Source of the DNA: Peptoniphilus_B koenoeneniae
Lineage (GTDB): Bacteria > Bacillota > Clostridia > Tissierellales > Peptoniphilaceae
Reading direction: 5' to 3'
Length of the DNA stretch: 64,000 nt
NCBI RefSeq assembly: GCF_030812875.1
Contig: NZ_JAUSTN010000002.1
Location: 124,001 to 188,000 of the forward strand
Shown one piece after another: positions 45,601 to 54,441 of the stretch. The notes beneath the pieces are model-generated. The model made no database searches. It was not told the origin of the DNA and was given only the letters and a program-made list of their open reading frames with translations. Position numbers and translations under genes: made by a program. Positions within the stretch are counted from its first letter, which is position 1, and each line of letters opens with the position of its first letter.

Positions 45601-46865
45601 TGTCCACCAATATCAATTACAAAATCAACATCAGGTTCAAAGAATTTTGCAGCCTTAAAATGAGCAATAGTTTCAACTTCTCCAAAGTCCAAATTAAAAG
45701 CAGCTTTTAAAAATTCCTCTCCATAACCTGTGGAGCCACTGGATTTAATTATGGATTTTGGGTTTTTGTTTTCATAGATATAAAGGAGTTGATCTAAAAT
45801 AATTTTTAGTGGATCTCCCTTGTTTGAACTGTAATATGAATATAAAAGCTCATTGTCTTCGCTTATGAGCACAAGTTTTGAAGTTGTTGATCCTGAATCA
45901 ATTCCAAGATACATATTTCCCTCATAGCTTTTAAAATCTCTTGATTTTATCCTTTTTATGCTATGACTTTTTCTGAAATTTTCTAAATCTTCTTCATCTT
46001 TAAAAAGAGGCTTTAATTTATTTTCCTTGCTGACAATATTTTCTCTTTCTTCATTAACTTTTTTATAAAGTTCTTTGAAAGTTATGATTTCAGAATCAAT
46101 ACCTGAAAGAGCTGCCCCTATTGCAACAAAAATTTCTGAATTTTCAGGAATAATTATTTCATCATCTTTTAAATTTAAAGTTTCAATAAATCTTTCTCTA
46201 AGCATGGGCAGAAAATGAAGAGGTCCTCCTAAAAAGGCGATATGTCCTCTTATAGGCCTGCCACAGGCAAGATTTGAAATTGTTTGATTTACAACTGATT
46301 GAAAAACTGAAACTGCTATATCTTCTTTGCTTGCCCCTTGATTAATCAGAGCTTGAATATCTGTTTTTGCAAAAACACCACACCTGGAGGCTATGGGATA
46401 AATTTTTTTATAATTTTTTGCAAGCTCATTAAGTCCAGAGCTGTCTGTTCTTAGAAGTGTTGCCATTTGATCTATAAATGCACCAGTTCCTCCCGCGCAA
46501 ATAGAATTCATTCTCTGCTCAAGGCTTCCTCTTAAATATGTTATTTTTGAATCTTCTCCACCTAATTCAATTGCAATATCTGTTTTAGGTATAAATTTTG
46601 AAATTGCTAGAGTTCCCGCAACAACTTCCTGAATAAATTCAATATCGAAAATTTGATTGACCCAAAGCCCTCCTGAACCTGTTACATTTATAGTTACATA
46701 GTCCTTTGAAAATAATTTATATGCATCAGTAATTACTTGTCTTACGGTTAATTTTACATCAGAAAAATGACGCCTGTAAGTTGAGTATAAAATGTTTAGG
46801 TTTTCATCTAAAGCCACTAATTTAACAGTTGTTGAACCTACATCAAGTCCAAGATTTATAATCAT
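42609..46865 (-). CDS. Double acyl-CoA dehydratase activase/2-hydroxyacyl-CoA dehydratase-like fusion
   Basis: 1418 aa. Two BadF/BcrA-type ASKHA ATPase domains in tandem (LGLDVGSTTVKLVALDEN at the start, LGIDSGSTTSKLVLISED near 320), each with a cysteine loop for the bridging cluster (SICAGGTGAFIDQMA, EACSSGCGSFLETFA). Then a CxxC region (KCGRCTNNCALRVNIFPN), a DUF2229-type domain, and a C-terminal part like the HgdA/B D-component (LLISQTGGACRASNY, VQPFGCLPNHITGKG). Such large proteins are common in anaerobes and of unproven function. An AGGAGG precedes the ATG. Monocistronic. Confidence 0.88.
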   Translation of the reverse strand: MIINLGLDVGSTTVKLVALDENLNILYSTYRRHFSDVKLTVRQVITDAYKLFSKDYVTINVTGSGGLWVNQIFDIEFIQEVVAGTLAISKFIPKTDIAIELGGEDSKITYLRGSLEQRMNSICAGGTGAFIDQMATLLRTDSSGLNELAKNYKKIYPIASRCGVFAKTDIQALINQGASKEDIAVSVFQSVVNQTISNLACGRPIRGHIAFLGGPLHFLPMLRERFIETLNLKDDEIIIPENSEIFVAIGAALSGIDSEIITFKELYKKVNEERENIVSKENKLKPLFKDEEDLENFRKSHSIKRIKSRDFKSYEGNMYLGIDSGSTTSKLVLISEDNELLYSYYSSNKGDPLKIILDQLLYIYENKNPKSIIKSSGSTGYGEEFLKAAFNLDFGEVETIAHFKAAKFFEPDVDFVIDIGGQDMKSMKIENGIIESILLNEACSSGCGSFLETFARSVNMTAEEFSKEALKSKNPVDLGSRCTVFMNSNVKQAQKEGASLEDISAGLAFSVIRNAIQKVIKIRDPKELGQHIVVQGGTFLSDAVLRAFEIITGRNATRPSISGLMGAFGMALISKERAKEKSTIISFEDLKKFTYKTMDAKCGRCTNNCALRVNIFPNNKRYISGNRCERGSGLSIKSDVEIPNLYKYKYERLFNLKEFSDGRRGKVGIPRVLNMYENYPFWHDFFETLGFNVVLSDESTRKTYEEGIESITSETACYPAKISHGHIENLIKKGIKFIFYPGVFYEEKEFHNQNNNLNCPVVAGYSEVIKNNVENIKNENVKFLNPFISFADRKKLEKRMADVFTNIPVNEIREAVRAGYKAQDLYRYDVELQGINALKYLKKNKKRGIVLAGRPYHIDPEINHGIPELITSLGLAVLSEDSIAGLTDTDGSLRVLDQWTYHARLYRAAKFVGKSENLEMVQLNSFGCGIDAITTDQVNEILKSYNKIHTVLKIDEVSNLGAIKIRIRSLLETVENRKLVKVNKKYKFEPVLFTQENKKNHTILMPQMAPIHFKLFASILKEEGFNLELLERVDSKVVNEGLKYVNNDACYPTTFVVGQFMDAVKSGKYDTDNLTLLISQTGGACRASNYVGLIRKALKDAGYGHVPVLALSFQGIENHPGIKLPKSHIIKLFRKLIITMQYGDLLSRLLHATRPYEMIKGSSNILLENWIEKIQKEKSFDINRFRANVSSMIRDFSRLEINDEVKPKVGIVGEILVKYLPAANNHLIDKLEEEGAEAVISDLTDFILYGFKNSQIKAKELSKSRFAGFLGNLGVKYIDIYRNIVREFLKDSRYPVPEKIKTIMSYANEYVSLSNQYGEGWLLTGEMVDLIEHGVKNIVCVQPFGCLPNHITGKGVIKAIRNNYSDVNIVPIDFDASASEVNQFNRIKLMLSMANKNLEKIEGKVIKQEKKKRKIKFK

Positions 46866-46899
46866 CCTTTTATTCCTCCTGTATATTTAACATTATACC

Positions 46900-46931
46900 C
46901 AAAAAAAGAACTTCAATTAAATGAAGTTCAA
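46900..46931 (-). terminator. Terminator after the L,D-transpeptidase gene
   Basis: GAACTTCA pairs with TGAAGTTC (46908-46929); seven T follow on the minus strand, close to the activase promoter region. Confidence 0.85.
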
Positions 46932-46935
46932 AATT

Positions 46936-47721
46936 TTAATATTCCAAAAGTTCTCCAGAAATATATTCTTTTTCTTTTTCAGTCCCTAAATTTTTGTCGT
47001 TGCTATTTTGAACTTGAGCTTCTGTATTTTTATCAACAAATTCAAAATATTGGGCAATTCCCCAACTGTTAAGTTCCTCATCGGTTCCTAAATATACCGG
47101 CATACCTACTTTTGAATTTGGAAAAATATAATTTTCTATGTCATAATTAAACATTCTTACACAACCATTTGAAACATATCTTCCTATTTCATGAGGTTTT
47201 ATAGTTCCATGTATGCCATATCCGCTAAAGTTTTGTAAATTTAAACCCATCCATCTTTCTCCAAGGGGATTTTTAGGATCATCAGAACTTGTAGGTTTAT
47301 ATTTTCCTCCCATTCCTCCCCATGCAGGATTCATGTGCTTATTTTTAATTTTACCAATCGCTGAAGGGGTTGGAGTTTTACTTGTTCCAACTGCCACCGG
47401 AAATTTATATTTAACTTTATCTCCTGTATACATGGTTAAAATTCTTTTTGATTTGTTTACAACTATCCAGTTCCCATCAGTTGGTGCTTTTACATAATCT
47501 CTTACTCTTACATTTTCATTGTATAGAACTTTTTTTGTATTATCATCTATTCTTCCTGTTACAGGAACATTTAAAGTTGCCTGAAATTTTTTTATTTCGG
47601 CAATTCGGCTTGCCCCTTTTAAATTCATAAAATTATTAGGTCTTGTATAAGCAAATATTGTGCCTGGCAAAAGAGAAACAACAAGTCCCAATATTAAAAA
47701 TTTATTTTTCATTACTTTCAC
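46936..47721 (-). CDS. L,D-transpeptidase with peptidoglycan-binding region
   Basis: 261 aa. Signal peptide (FLILGLVVSLLPGTIFA), a short PG-binding-like segment (IAEIKKFQATLNVPVTGRIDDNTKK), then the YkuD catalytic domain with GIHGTIKPHEIGRYVSNGCVRM holding the HGT and catalytic Cys (SNGC). It forms 3-3 crosslinks or attaches proteins to peptidoglycan. It follows uvrA, overlapping it by 20 bases, yet has its own signal; the operon link is unexplained. Confidence 0.93.
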   Translation of the reverse strand: MKVMKNKFLILGLVVSLLPGTIFAYTRPNNFMNLKGASRIAEIKKFQATLNVPVTGRIDDNTKKVLYNENVRVRDYVKAPTDGNWIVVNKSKRILTMYTGDKVKYKFPVAVGTSKTPTPSAIGKIKNKHMNPAWGGMGGKYKPTSSDDPKNPLGERWMGLNLQNFSGYGIHGTIKPHEIGRYVSNGCVRMFNYDIENYIFPNSKVGMPVYLGTDEELNSWGIAQYFEFVDKNTEAQVQNSNDKNLGTEKEKEYISGELLEY

Positions 47722-50530
47722 CTAAAACTTTCTTTAAAAACTTTCCTGTCCATGAATTTTTATTTTTTGCGATTTCTTCCGGTCTTCCTTGGGCGACAAT
47801 TTGTCCTCCCCCATCTCCACCTTCAGGACCTAAATCTATAATGTGGTCTGCTGTTTTTATAACATCAAGATTGTGTTCAATAACAACAACTGTGTTTCCT
47901 CTTTCTACAAGCTTTTCTAAAACTTTAATAAGCATATGAATATCTGCTGTGTGAAGTCCTGTTGTAGGTTCATCTAAAATATATATTGTTTTTCCTGTAG
48001 CTTGTTTAGATAATTCCGTAGCAAGTTTTACCCTTTGAGCCTCTCCTCCGGAAAGTTGAGTTGAAGGTTGACCTAATTTTATATAACCAAGACCTACATC
48101 TTTTAAAGTTTTTAATTTTTTTACAAGTCTGGGATGATTTTCAAAAAATTCCAAAGCTTCTTCAACAGTCATATCTAAAACTTGGGAAATATTTTTCCCC
48201 TTATATTCAACTTGTAAGGTTTCTCTATTATACCTCATTCCCTTGCAAACTTCACATGGAACATATACATCTGGTAAAAAATGCATTTCAACTTTTATAA
48301 TTCCATCACCCTTACAGGCTTCGCAACGGCCTCCCTTAACATTAAAAGAAAATCTGCCTTTTTTATATCCTCGCATTTTTGCTTCATTTGTCATGGCAAA
48401 AATATCTCTTATTATGTCAAAAGTTCCTGTATAAGTTGCAGGATTTGAACGCGGTGTCCTTCCAATAGGACTTTGATCTATATTTACAACCTTATCAATA
48501 AATTGAAGACCTTCTATTTTCTCATATTTTCCCGGCTTTATCCTTGATTTGTTTATATTTTGAGCAAGGGCCTTATATAAAATTTCATTAATGAGAGAAG
48601 ATTTTCCACTTCCGGAAACTCCCGTAACGCATAAAAATTGTCCCAAGGGAAATTCAACATCAATATTTTTTAAATTATTTTCCTTAGCTCCAATTATTTT
48701 TAAACTTTCCTCTTTGTAGGGTCTTCTTTCTTTAGGCACCTCAATTTTTTTCTTTCCTGATAAATATTGACCAGTAATAGAATCTTCCACTTTTTCAATA
48801 TCTTCTATGGAACCCTGAGCGACTATATGACCGCCGTTAATTCCTGCCCCTGGTCCAATATCAACTATCATGTCAGCAGCCCTCATAGTGTCCTCGTCGT
48901 GCTCTACAACTATTAATGTGTTGCCTAGGTCCGTTAAATCTCTAAGGGCAGATAAAAGTTTATCATTATCCCTTTGATGAAGTCCTATAGAAGGTTCGTC
49001 AAGAACATATAAAACTCCAACTAAATGAGAGCCTATTTGAGTTGCCAGTCTTATTCTCTGTGCTTCACCACCAGAAAGAGTACCTGCCATTCTTGAGAGG
49101 GTTAAATATTCAAGACCCACTTTTTGTAAAAAGCCAAGCCTTTCTTTAATTTCTTTAACTAATTGTCTTGCTATTATTTGTTCTTTTTCAGAAAGTTTTA
49201 TTTCATCAAAAAATTTAAGAGCCTTGGAAATTGAAAGATCTGTGAGTTCAAAAATATTCAAACCATTAACCTTAACTGACAGTGATGCCTCTTTCAGCCT
49301 TTTTCCATGACAAGTGGGACAGGGTTCATCGCTCATAAATTCAGCTATTCTTTCAATTATCCTGTCTGAACTTGTTTCAATGTATCGTCTTTTTAAATTT
49401 CTTACTACCCCTTCCCAACTGCCTCTGAAATCTTTTAACCCTGAAAACATTGAATCAAATTTAAAAGAAATAATTTTATTAGATCCATATAAAATAGCAT
49501 CAATAAGTTCTTTGGGAGCATTTTTTATAGGCTCTTTAATGGAAAAATGAAAAGCTTTAGCAAGGGCTTTAAAAGTTTCCATGTAATAAGTTCCATCATT
49601 ATTTGTATAAGCAGCTATAGCTCCATCAGCGATGGATAAATCTTTGTTGGGAATAATTAAATCCGGATCAGGTTCCTTTGAAAAACCCAATCCCTTACAA
49701 TCGGGACAAGCTCCTAAAGGAGAATTAAAAGAAAAAGACCTTGGCGTAATTTCTTCAATGACAATTCCGCAATCTGGACAGGCAAGTTTTGTTGAAAAAG
49801 TAAATACCTCTCCATCAAGGACTTGAACATTTACAAGACCTCCTGAAAGTCCCACTGCAAGCTCAAGAGAATCTGTAAGTCTGCTTTGGCTTCCCTCTTT
49901 TATAATAATTCTATCTACAACAACACTTATATCGTGTTTTATATTTTTATCAAGTTCAATATTTTCAGACAGCTCGTGAGTTTCTCCATCGATTACAACT
50001 CTTACATAGCCATCTTTCAAAATCTTTTCTAAAACTTTTTTATGACTGCCCTTTCTCTGTCTAATGATGGGCGCAAGGACCATAAGCCTTGTTCTTTCCG
50101 GCAATTGGCTTAAATCATCCACCATTTGATCTATTGTGTAGGAAGTTATTTCCTTGCCACATTTAGGACAATAAGGATGCCCAACCCTTGCATATAAAAG
50201 TCTCAAATAATCATAAATTTCCGTTACAGTTCCCACTGTAGAACGGGGATTTTTACTTGTAGTTTTCTGATCAATAGAAATAGACGGACTTAAACCATCA
50301 ATATATTCCACATCAGGTTTGTCCATCTGTCCTAAAAATTGTCTTGCGTAAGAAGATAAGCTTTCCACATATCTCCTTTGGCCTTCAGCATAAATAGTAT
50401 CAAAGGCAAGAGAAGACTTGCCACTTCCTGAAAGTCCTGTAAAAACAATAAATTTATTTCTTGGAAGAGTAAGATCAATATTTTTTAAATTATGTTGTCT
50501 TGCTCCCTTTATAACAATATTTTCGTTCAA
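47702..50530 (-). CDS. uvrA: UvrABC system protein A
   Basis: 942 aa, normal. First Walker A GLSGSGKSS near 33, second GVSGSGKSS near 640; ABC signatures LSGGEAQR twice; zinc cysteine modules CPDCGIVIEE to CPDCKGLG and CEACKGDG to CEVCKG. It scans for helix distortion and loads UvrB. The TTG start overlaps the uvrB stop by 4 bases with GGTGAT before it. Confidence 0.98.
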   Translation of the reverse strand: MNENIVIKGARQHNLKNIDLTLPRNKFIVFTGLSGSGKSSLAFDTIYAEGQRRYVESLSSYARQFLGQMDKPDVEYIDGLSPSISIDQKTTSKNPRSTVGTVTEIYDYLRLLYARVGHPYCPKCGKEITSYTIDQMVDDLSQLPERTRLMVLAPIIRQRKGSHKKVLEKILKDGYVRVVIDGETHELSENIELDKNIKHDISVVVDRIIIKEGSQSRLTDSLELAVGLSGGLVNVQVLDGEVFTFSTKLACPDCGIVIEEITPRSFSFNSPLGACPDCKGLGFSKEPDPDLIIPNKDLSIADGAIAAYTNNDGTYYMETFKALAKAFHFSIKEPIKNAPKELIDAILYGSNKIISFKFDSMFSGLKDFRGSWEGVVRNLKRRYIETSSDRIIERIAEFMSDEPCPTCHGKRLKEASLSVKVNGLNIFELTDLSISKALKFFDEIKLSEKEQIIARQLVKEIKERLGFLQKVGLEYLTLSRMAGTLSGGEAQRIRLATQIGSHLVGVLYVLDEPSIGLHQRDNDKLLSALRDLTDLGNTLIVVEHDEDTMRAADMIVDIGPGAGINGGHIVAQGSIEDIEKVEDSITGQYLSGKKKIEVPKERRPYKEESLKIIGAKENNLKNIDVEFPLGQFLCVTGVSGSGKSSLINEILYKALAQNINKSRIKPGKYEKIEGLQFIDKVVNIDQSPIGRTPRSNPATYTGTFDIIRDIFAMTNEAKMRGYKKGRFSFNVKGGRCEACKGDGIIKVEMHFLPDVYVPCEVCKGMRYNRETLQVEYKGKNISQVLDMTVEEALEFFENHPRLVKKLKTLKDVGLGYIKLGQPSTQLSGGEAQRVKLATELSKQATGKTIYILDEPTTGLHTADIHMLIKVLEKLVERGNTVVVIEHNLDVIKTADHIIDLGPEGGDGGGQIVAQGRPEEIAKNKNSWTGKFLKKVLGESNEK

Positions 50531-52497
50531 TCAATCACCATCTTTTGTAACTGGGAAATCTTATCCCTAATTTCAGCAGCTCGCTCAAAATTAAGCTCTT
50601 CTGCACATTTATACATTTCCATTTTTAAAGCTTCAATCATAGAATTCAGTTCATCAATTGAAATATCATCATCAACTTCAAAACTCTTCTTATCTTCAGC
50701 CGCTATAGTGTTAGCAATAACATCCCTTATATCTTTAACAATAGACTTTGGAGTAATGCCATGTTCAATATTATATTTATTTTGAATTTCTCTTCTTCTG
50801 TTAGTTATATCAATAGTTACTCCCATAGATTTTGTAATAGAGTCTGCATACATTATAACCTTTCCGTCAACATTTCTTGCAGCCCTTCCGGAAGTTTGAA
50901 TAAGAGAAGTTTCACTTCTTAAAAATCCTTCTTTATCAGCATCTAAAATTGCAATCAAACTTACCTCCGGTAAATCCAGCCCCTCCCTAAGTAAGTTTAT
51001 GCCAACTAATACATCATATACCCCAAGTCTTAAATCTCTAATAATTTTCATTCTTTCAATAGTATCAACATCCGAGTGCATATAAGTAACCTTTATTCCC
51101 AGTTCCTTAAAATATTTTGTCAGATCCTCTGCCATTCTTTTAGTTAAAGTAGTTATTAAAGTCCTCTCTTTTTTCTCAGTCCTAAGATTAATTTCCTTTA
51201 TAAGGTCGTCAATTTGATTTTTAATAGGTCTCACTTCAATAATAGGGTCTAAAAGTCCCGTAGGTCTTATGATTTGTTCCACAAAATTTTCTTCATGTTC
51301 CTTTTCGTAAGGACCAGGAGTAGCAGAAACATAAATACATTGATTCATCATGCCCTCAAACTCATCAAACTTTAAAGGTCTGTTGTCAAGAGCCGAAGGA
51401 AGTCTAAAACCATAATCTACAAGAGTTTGTTTTCTTTGCCTATCTCCATTATACATACCTCTAATTTGAGGAATTGTAGCATGGGATTCATCAATAATTG
51501 TAATAAAATCCTTGGGAAAATAATCAATTAAAGTATAGGGTCTCGACCCAGGAGCACGACCAGAAAGATGCCTTGAATAATTTTCAATTCCATTACAAAA
51601 GCCCATTTCTTTTAACATTTCAAGATCATACCTTGTTCTTTGCTCCAATCTTTGAGCTTCAAGAAGTTTTTCTTGACCCTTAAGCTCCCTTAGTCTTTCT
51701 TCCAGCTCCTCTTCAATAGTAACAATGGCCCTTTCAACTTTTTCAAATCCAGTAACAAAGTGAGAAGCAGGATAAATTGCAATATGATTTCTATATCCAA
51801 TAACCTGTCCAGTTAAAGCATTAATTTCAGTAATCCTGTCAACCTCATCTCCGAAAAACTCAATTCTTATAGAATTTTCAGAAGAATTTGCAGGAAAAAC
51901 TTCAAGAGAATCTCCTCTGACTCTAAAAGTTCCCCTTTCAAAATTTATATCATTTCTAACATACTGAATATCTACAAGCTTTGACATAACTTCATTTCTA
52001 TCTTTAATCATGCCTGGCCTTAAAGAAACAACTAAATTTTCATAATCAATAGGATCCCCAAGACCATATATACAAGACACAGAAGCAACAATAATTACAT
52101 CTCGTCTTTCAAAAAGAGACATTGTAGCAGAGTGCCTAAGCTTATCTATTTCATCATTAATTGAAGCATCCTTTTCAATAAATAAATCAGAACCAGGAAC
52201 ATAAGCTTCCGGTTGATAATAATCATAATAACTTACAAAATATTCAACGGAATTTTCAGGAAAAAATTCCTTAAACTCGCTGCAAAGTTGATAAGCGAGA
52301 GTTTTATTGTGGGCAATAACAAGAGTCGGTCTTTGAACTTTTTCAATAATATTTGCCATAGTAAAAGTCTTACCGGAACCTGTAACTCCAAGAAGGGTTT
52401 GATGTTTATAATTTTTTTCAAGTCCCCTTACAAGACCCTCAATAGCTTGAGGCTGATCTCCTGTAGGTTTAAATTTAGAATGTATTTTAAAATCCAT
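50527..52497 (-). CDS. uvrB: UvrABC system protein B
   Basis: 656 aa from ATG 52497, which has GGGAGG just before it; an in-frame GTG/TTG-type start 33 bases upstream precedes that site. Helicase-like: Walker A GVTGSGKT, the beta-hairpin YYDYYQPEAYVP that inserts into DNA, motif VLVGINLLREGLDLPEVSL, and C-terminal UvrC-binding domain (LNFERAAEIRDKI). First gene of uvrBA, under a promoter overlapped by a LexA box. Confidence 0.98.
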   Translation of the reverse strand: MDFKIHSKFKPTGDQPQAIEGLVRGLEKNYKHQTLLGVTGSGKTFTMANIIEKVQRPTLVIAHNKTLAYQLCSEFKEFFPENSVEYFVSYYDYYQPEAYVPGSDLFIEKDASINDEIDKLRHSATMSLFERRDVIIVASVSCIYGLGDPIDYENLVVSLRPGMIKDRNEVMSKLVDIQYVRNDINFERGTFRVRGDSLEVFPANSSENSIRIEFFGDEVDRITEINALTGQVIGYRNHIAIYPASHFVTGFEKVERAIVTIEEELEERLRELKGQEKLLEAQRLEQRTRYDLEMLKEMGFCNGIENYSRHLSGRAPGSRPYTLIDYFPKDFITIIDESHATIPQIRGMYNGDRQRKQTLVDYGFRLPSALDNRPLKFDEFEGMMNQCIYVSATPGPYEKEHEENFVEQIIRPTGLLDPIIEVRPIKNQIDDLIKEINLRTEKKERTLITTLTKRMAEDLTKYFKELGIKVTYMHSDVDTIERMKIIRDLRLGVYDVLVGINLLREGLDLPEVSLIAILDADKEGFLRSETSLIQTSGRAARNVDGKVIMYADSITKSMGVTIDITNRRREIQNKYNIEHGITPKSIVKDIRDVIANTIAAEDKKSFEVDDDISIDELNSMIEALKMEMYKCAEELNFERAAEIRDKISQLQKMVID

Positions 52498-52535
52498 TTT
52501 TCCCTCCCTCTTTTTAACTCTAAGATACAATTACA

Positions 52536-52564
52536 ATTGTATAAGAAAATGAACAAACGTTCAA
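52536..52564 (-). promoter_or_regulatory. SOS-regulated promoter of uvrBA with LexA box
   Basis: Minus strand TTGAAC (52559-52564), 17-base spacer, TACAAT (52536-52541). The perfect LexA half-sites GAAC-AAAC-GTTC (52551-52562) overlap the -35, as expected for repression by LexA in Firmicutes. Confidence 0.88.
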
Positions 52565-52611
52565 GAAAATAAAAAATTTTTACAAAGATAAAATGATTTG
52601 TAAAAATTTTC

Positions 52612-52641
52612 TTGACTTAACCCTTCAAGTTCTTGTATAAT
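52612..52641 (+). promoter_or_regulatory. Promoter of tRNA-Lys
   Basis: TTGACT (52612-52617), 18-base spacer, TATAAT (52636-52641), 20 bases before the tRNA; divergent from uvrBA. Confidence 0.78.
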
Positions 52642-52661
52642 GTACAAGTTGAATAACTTAT

Positions 52662-52737
52662 GCACTTTTAGCTCAGATGGTAGAGCAACTGACTCTTAAT
52701 CAGTGGGCCCAGGGTTCGAGTCCCTGAAAGTGCACCA
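52662..52737 (+). tRNA. tRNA-Lys (CTT)
   Basis: 76 bases. Acceptor GCACTTT/AAAGTGC, anticodon loop CTCTTAA giving CTT, encoded ACCA. Confidence 0.97.
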
Positions 52738-52739
52738 TG

Positions 52740-52772
52740 ACCTTGAAATTTTATAATTTCAAGGTTTTTTTA
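52740..52772 (+). terminator. Terminator after tRNA-Lys
   Basis: ACCTTGAAATT-TTAT-AATTTCAAGGT (52740-52765) followed by T residues. Confidence 0.92.
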
Positions 52773-52792
52773 TTTTTAAATAAAAATCCCTT

Positions 52793-53380
52793 TTATTGAA
52801 ATTTATAAAAAGCAGTTTCAAAATCGTATTTTTCTAAATCTTTTATAATATTTTCCTCTTTATCTCCATCTATTAAAAGGACTTTTCTTCCAACACTATC
52901 TTTAAAGAAAAGATTCATATCTTTTTTTTCTTTTATAAATTCCAAAACTTCTTTTTCTTCTAAGCTACAAAGTGTAAGGTCACTTTGATCGCTGATTTTG
53001 TTTTCCATACCTTTTTTTAAATTGTTTTCTTGAGAAAAATCCTTGGCTGCCTTAATAATAAAAAATTTATAATCAAAAATCCCTGAAAAATCATCAAGAG
53101 GGAGTAAGAATCTTTCTTTGCTTCCTCCTCCTAAAATTACAAGTCTTTTATATTGGGAAGATTTTAAAAACAACTTACTTGGCAAAATTATTTCTTCAAT
53201 GCCAAGACCTCTTGGAGCTTCCATTCCAAATGCCGATGTAAGAATTACCGGTTCATAAACTTTAAAATCTTCAATTTTATCTTCAAGCTCTCTTGCAAAA
53301 GCAAGAGCCCTATTATCATCTATATGACCTATAAGAGAAATAAATTCTCCACCCTTTAAATTTAAAATATCTTTAAGCAT
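52793..53380 (-). CDS. Unknown protein, possibly YqeC-like with a lost P-loop
   Basis: 195 aa. N-terminus GGEFISLIGHIDDNRALAFA, then VILTSAFGMEAPRG, IILPSKLF, YKRLVILGGGS. The spacing recalls the molybdenum/selenium accessory protein YqeC, in which a GGxGKT loop should follow ISLxG; here it is HIDDN, so nucleotide binding is doubtful. The match is my reading and weak. It lies between tRNA-Lys and hprK, on its own. Confidence 0.55.
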   Translation of the reverse strand: MLKDILNLKGGEFISLIGHIDDNRALAFARELEDKIEDFKVYEPVILTSAFGMEAPRGLGIEEIILPSKLFLKSSQYKRLVILGGGSKERFLLPLDDFSGIFDYKFFIIKAAKDFSQENNLKKGMENKISDQSDLTLCSLEEKEVLEFIKEKKDMNLFFKDSVGRKVLLIDGDKEENIIKDLEKYDFETAFYKFQ

Positions 53381-53462
53381 ATTTCCTCCTAAGTAAAATT
53401 ATAACATTTTATTTAAAAAATAAATTTTTAAGCTTTGTATGTAAATTTATATCTTTAATAAT

Positions 53463-53505
53463 AAAAAATCCCAATCTTCAATAAGTATGAAAATTGGAAT
53501 TTTTT
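53463..53505 (-). terminator. Terminator after hprK
   Basis: TCCCAATCTTCA pairs imperfectly (one bulge) with TGAAAATTGGA (53469-53498), T run on the minus strand. Confidence 0.75.
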
Positions 53506-53514
53506 ATCTTTACT

Positions 53515-54441
53515 TTATCTTTGATTTTTTTCTTTTCTTTGTAATATTCTTTCGTTTAAAACTTTTGCAGGATTGTAGCCAAATTGTTTTTGCTTATAAG
53601 TTTTTGCTGCAACTTCTATTATAAGAGCCGTATGACGACCAGGTTTTACGGGAATTTCATATTTTACACAATTTATTCCTAAAATATTTTCGTGCAGGTC
53701 TTCAAGACCAAGCCTTACATATTCTTTTTTTTCATCCCAGGATTCCAGATTAATAACCATCTCTATTTGAATTTTTTCCATTATGGAACCAACACCAAAT
53801 AATTTTTGCACATCTATTATGCCTATTCCCCTTATTTCCATAAAGTGTTTTGTTATTTCAGGACTTCTACCTATTAAAACTCCGTCCATAGCTTTTATTA
53901 TTACTGAATCATCGGAAATAAGTTTTGCCCCTTTGGATATTAAATCAAGAGCTGTTTCGCTTTTTCCAACTCCACTTTTCCCCTCTATCAATACACCTAC
54001 CCCATAGACGTCTAATAAAACTCCATGAATTCTTGTTGTAGGTGCAAGCTCCATGTCTATAAAGTTGGTTATTTTATTTATTATTTTTGAAGTTTTTTCT
54101 TTTGTGCTTAAAATTGTTATGTCATATTTTTTTGCAAGGTCCAAAACCTCTTTAAATATGGAATTTCCACTTGTAAATAAAAGGGCATGAATTCCATGTT
54201 TAAAAAGTTCTTCTGTCCTTTGATATCTCAAGGAATCTGAAAATCCTTCTAAATAGTACCATTCTTGGTTACCTATTATTTGTATTCTATCCGCTTGAAA
54301 TTTTTCATAAAAGCCGCTTAATTGCAGTCCAGGTCTGTTAAGTTCTCTTTCTTCCATTTGAATGTCATAAAAATCTTTTGCTTTATATATTATTTTAAGA
54401 TCAATTTCTCTAACTAATTTTGACAAAGTAAAATATTCCAT
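53515..54441 (-). CDS. hprK: HPr kinase/phosphorylase
   Basis: 308 aa. N-terminal regulatory domain, then the P-loop EGKSGVGKSETALDL near 154, LISDDSV, and the family signature EIRGIGIIDVQKLFG. It phosphorylates HPr at Ser46 for CcpA-dependent carbon control. One base of overlap with the uvrC stop upstream; a link of hprK with lgt is the usual Firmicute pattern, absent here. Confidence 0.96.
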   Translation of the reverse strand: MEYFTLSKLVREIDLKIIYKAKDFYDIQMEERELNRPGLQLSGFYEKFQADRIQIIGNQEWYYLEGFSDSLRYQRTEELFKHGIHALLFTSGNSIFKEVLDLAKKYDITILSTKEKTSKIINKITNFIDMELAPTTRIHGVLLDVYGVGVLIEGKSGVGKSETALDLISKGAKLISDDSVIIKAMDGVLIGRSPEITKHFMEIRGIGIIDVQKLFGVGSIMEKIQIEMVINLESWDEKKEYVRLGLEDLHENILGINCVKYEIPVKPGRHTALIIEVAAKTYKQKQFGYNPAKVLNERILQRKEKNQR

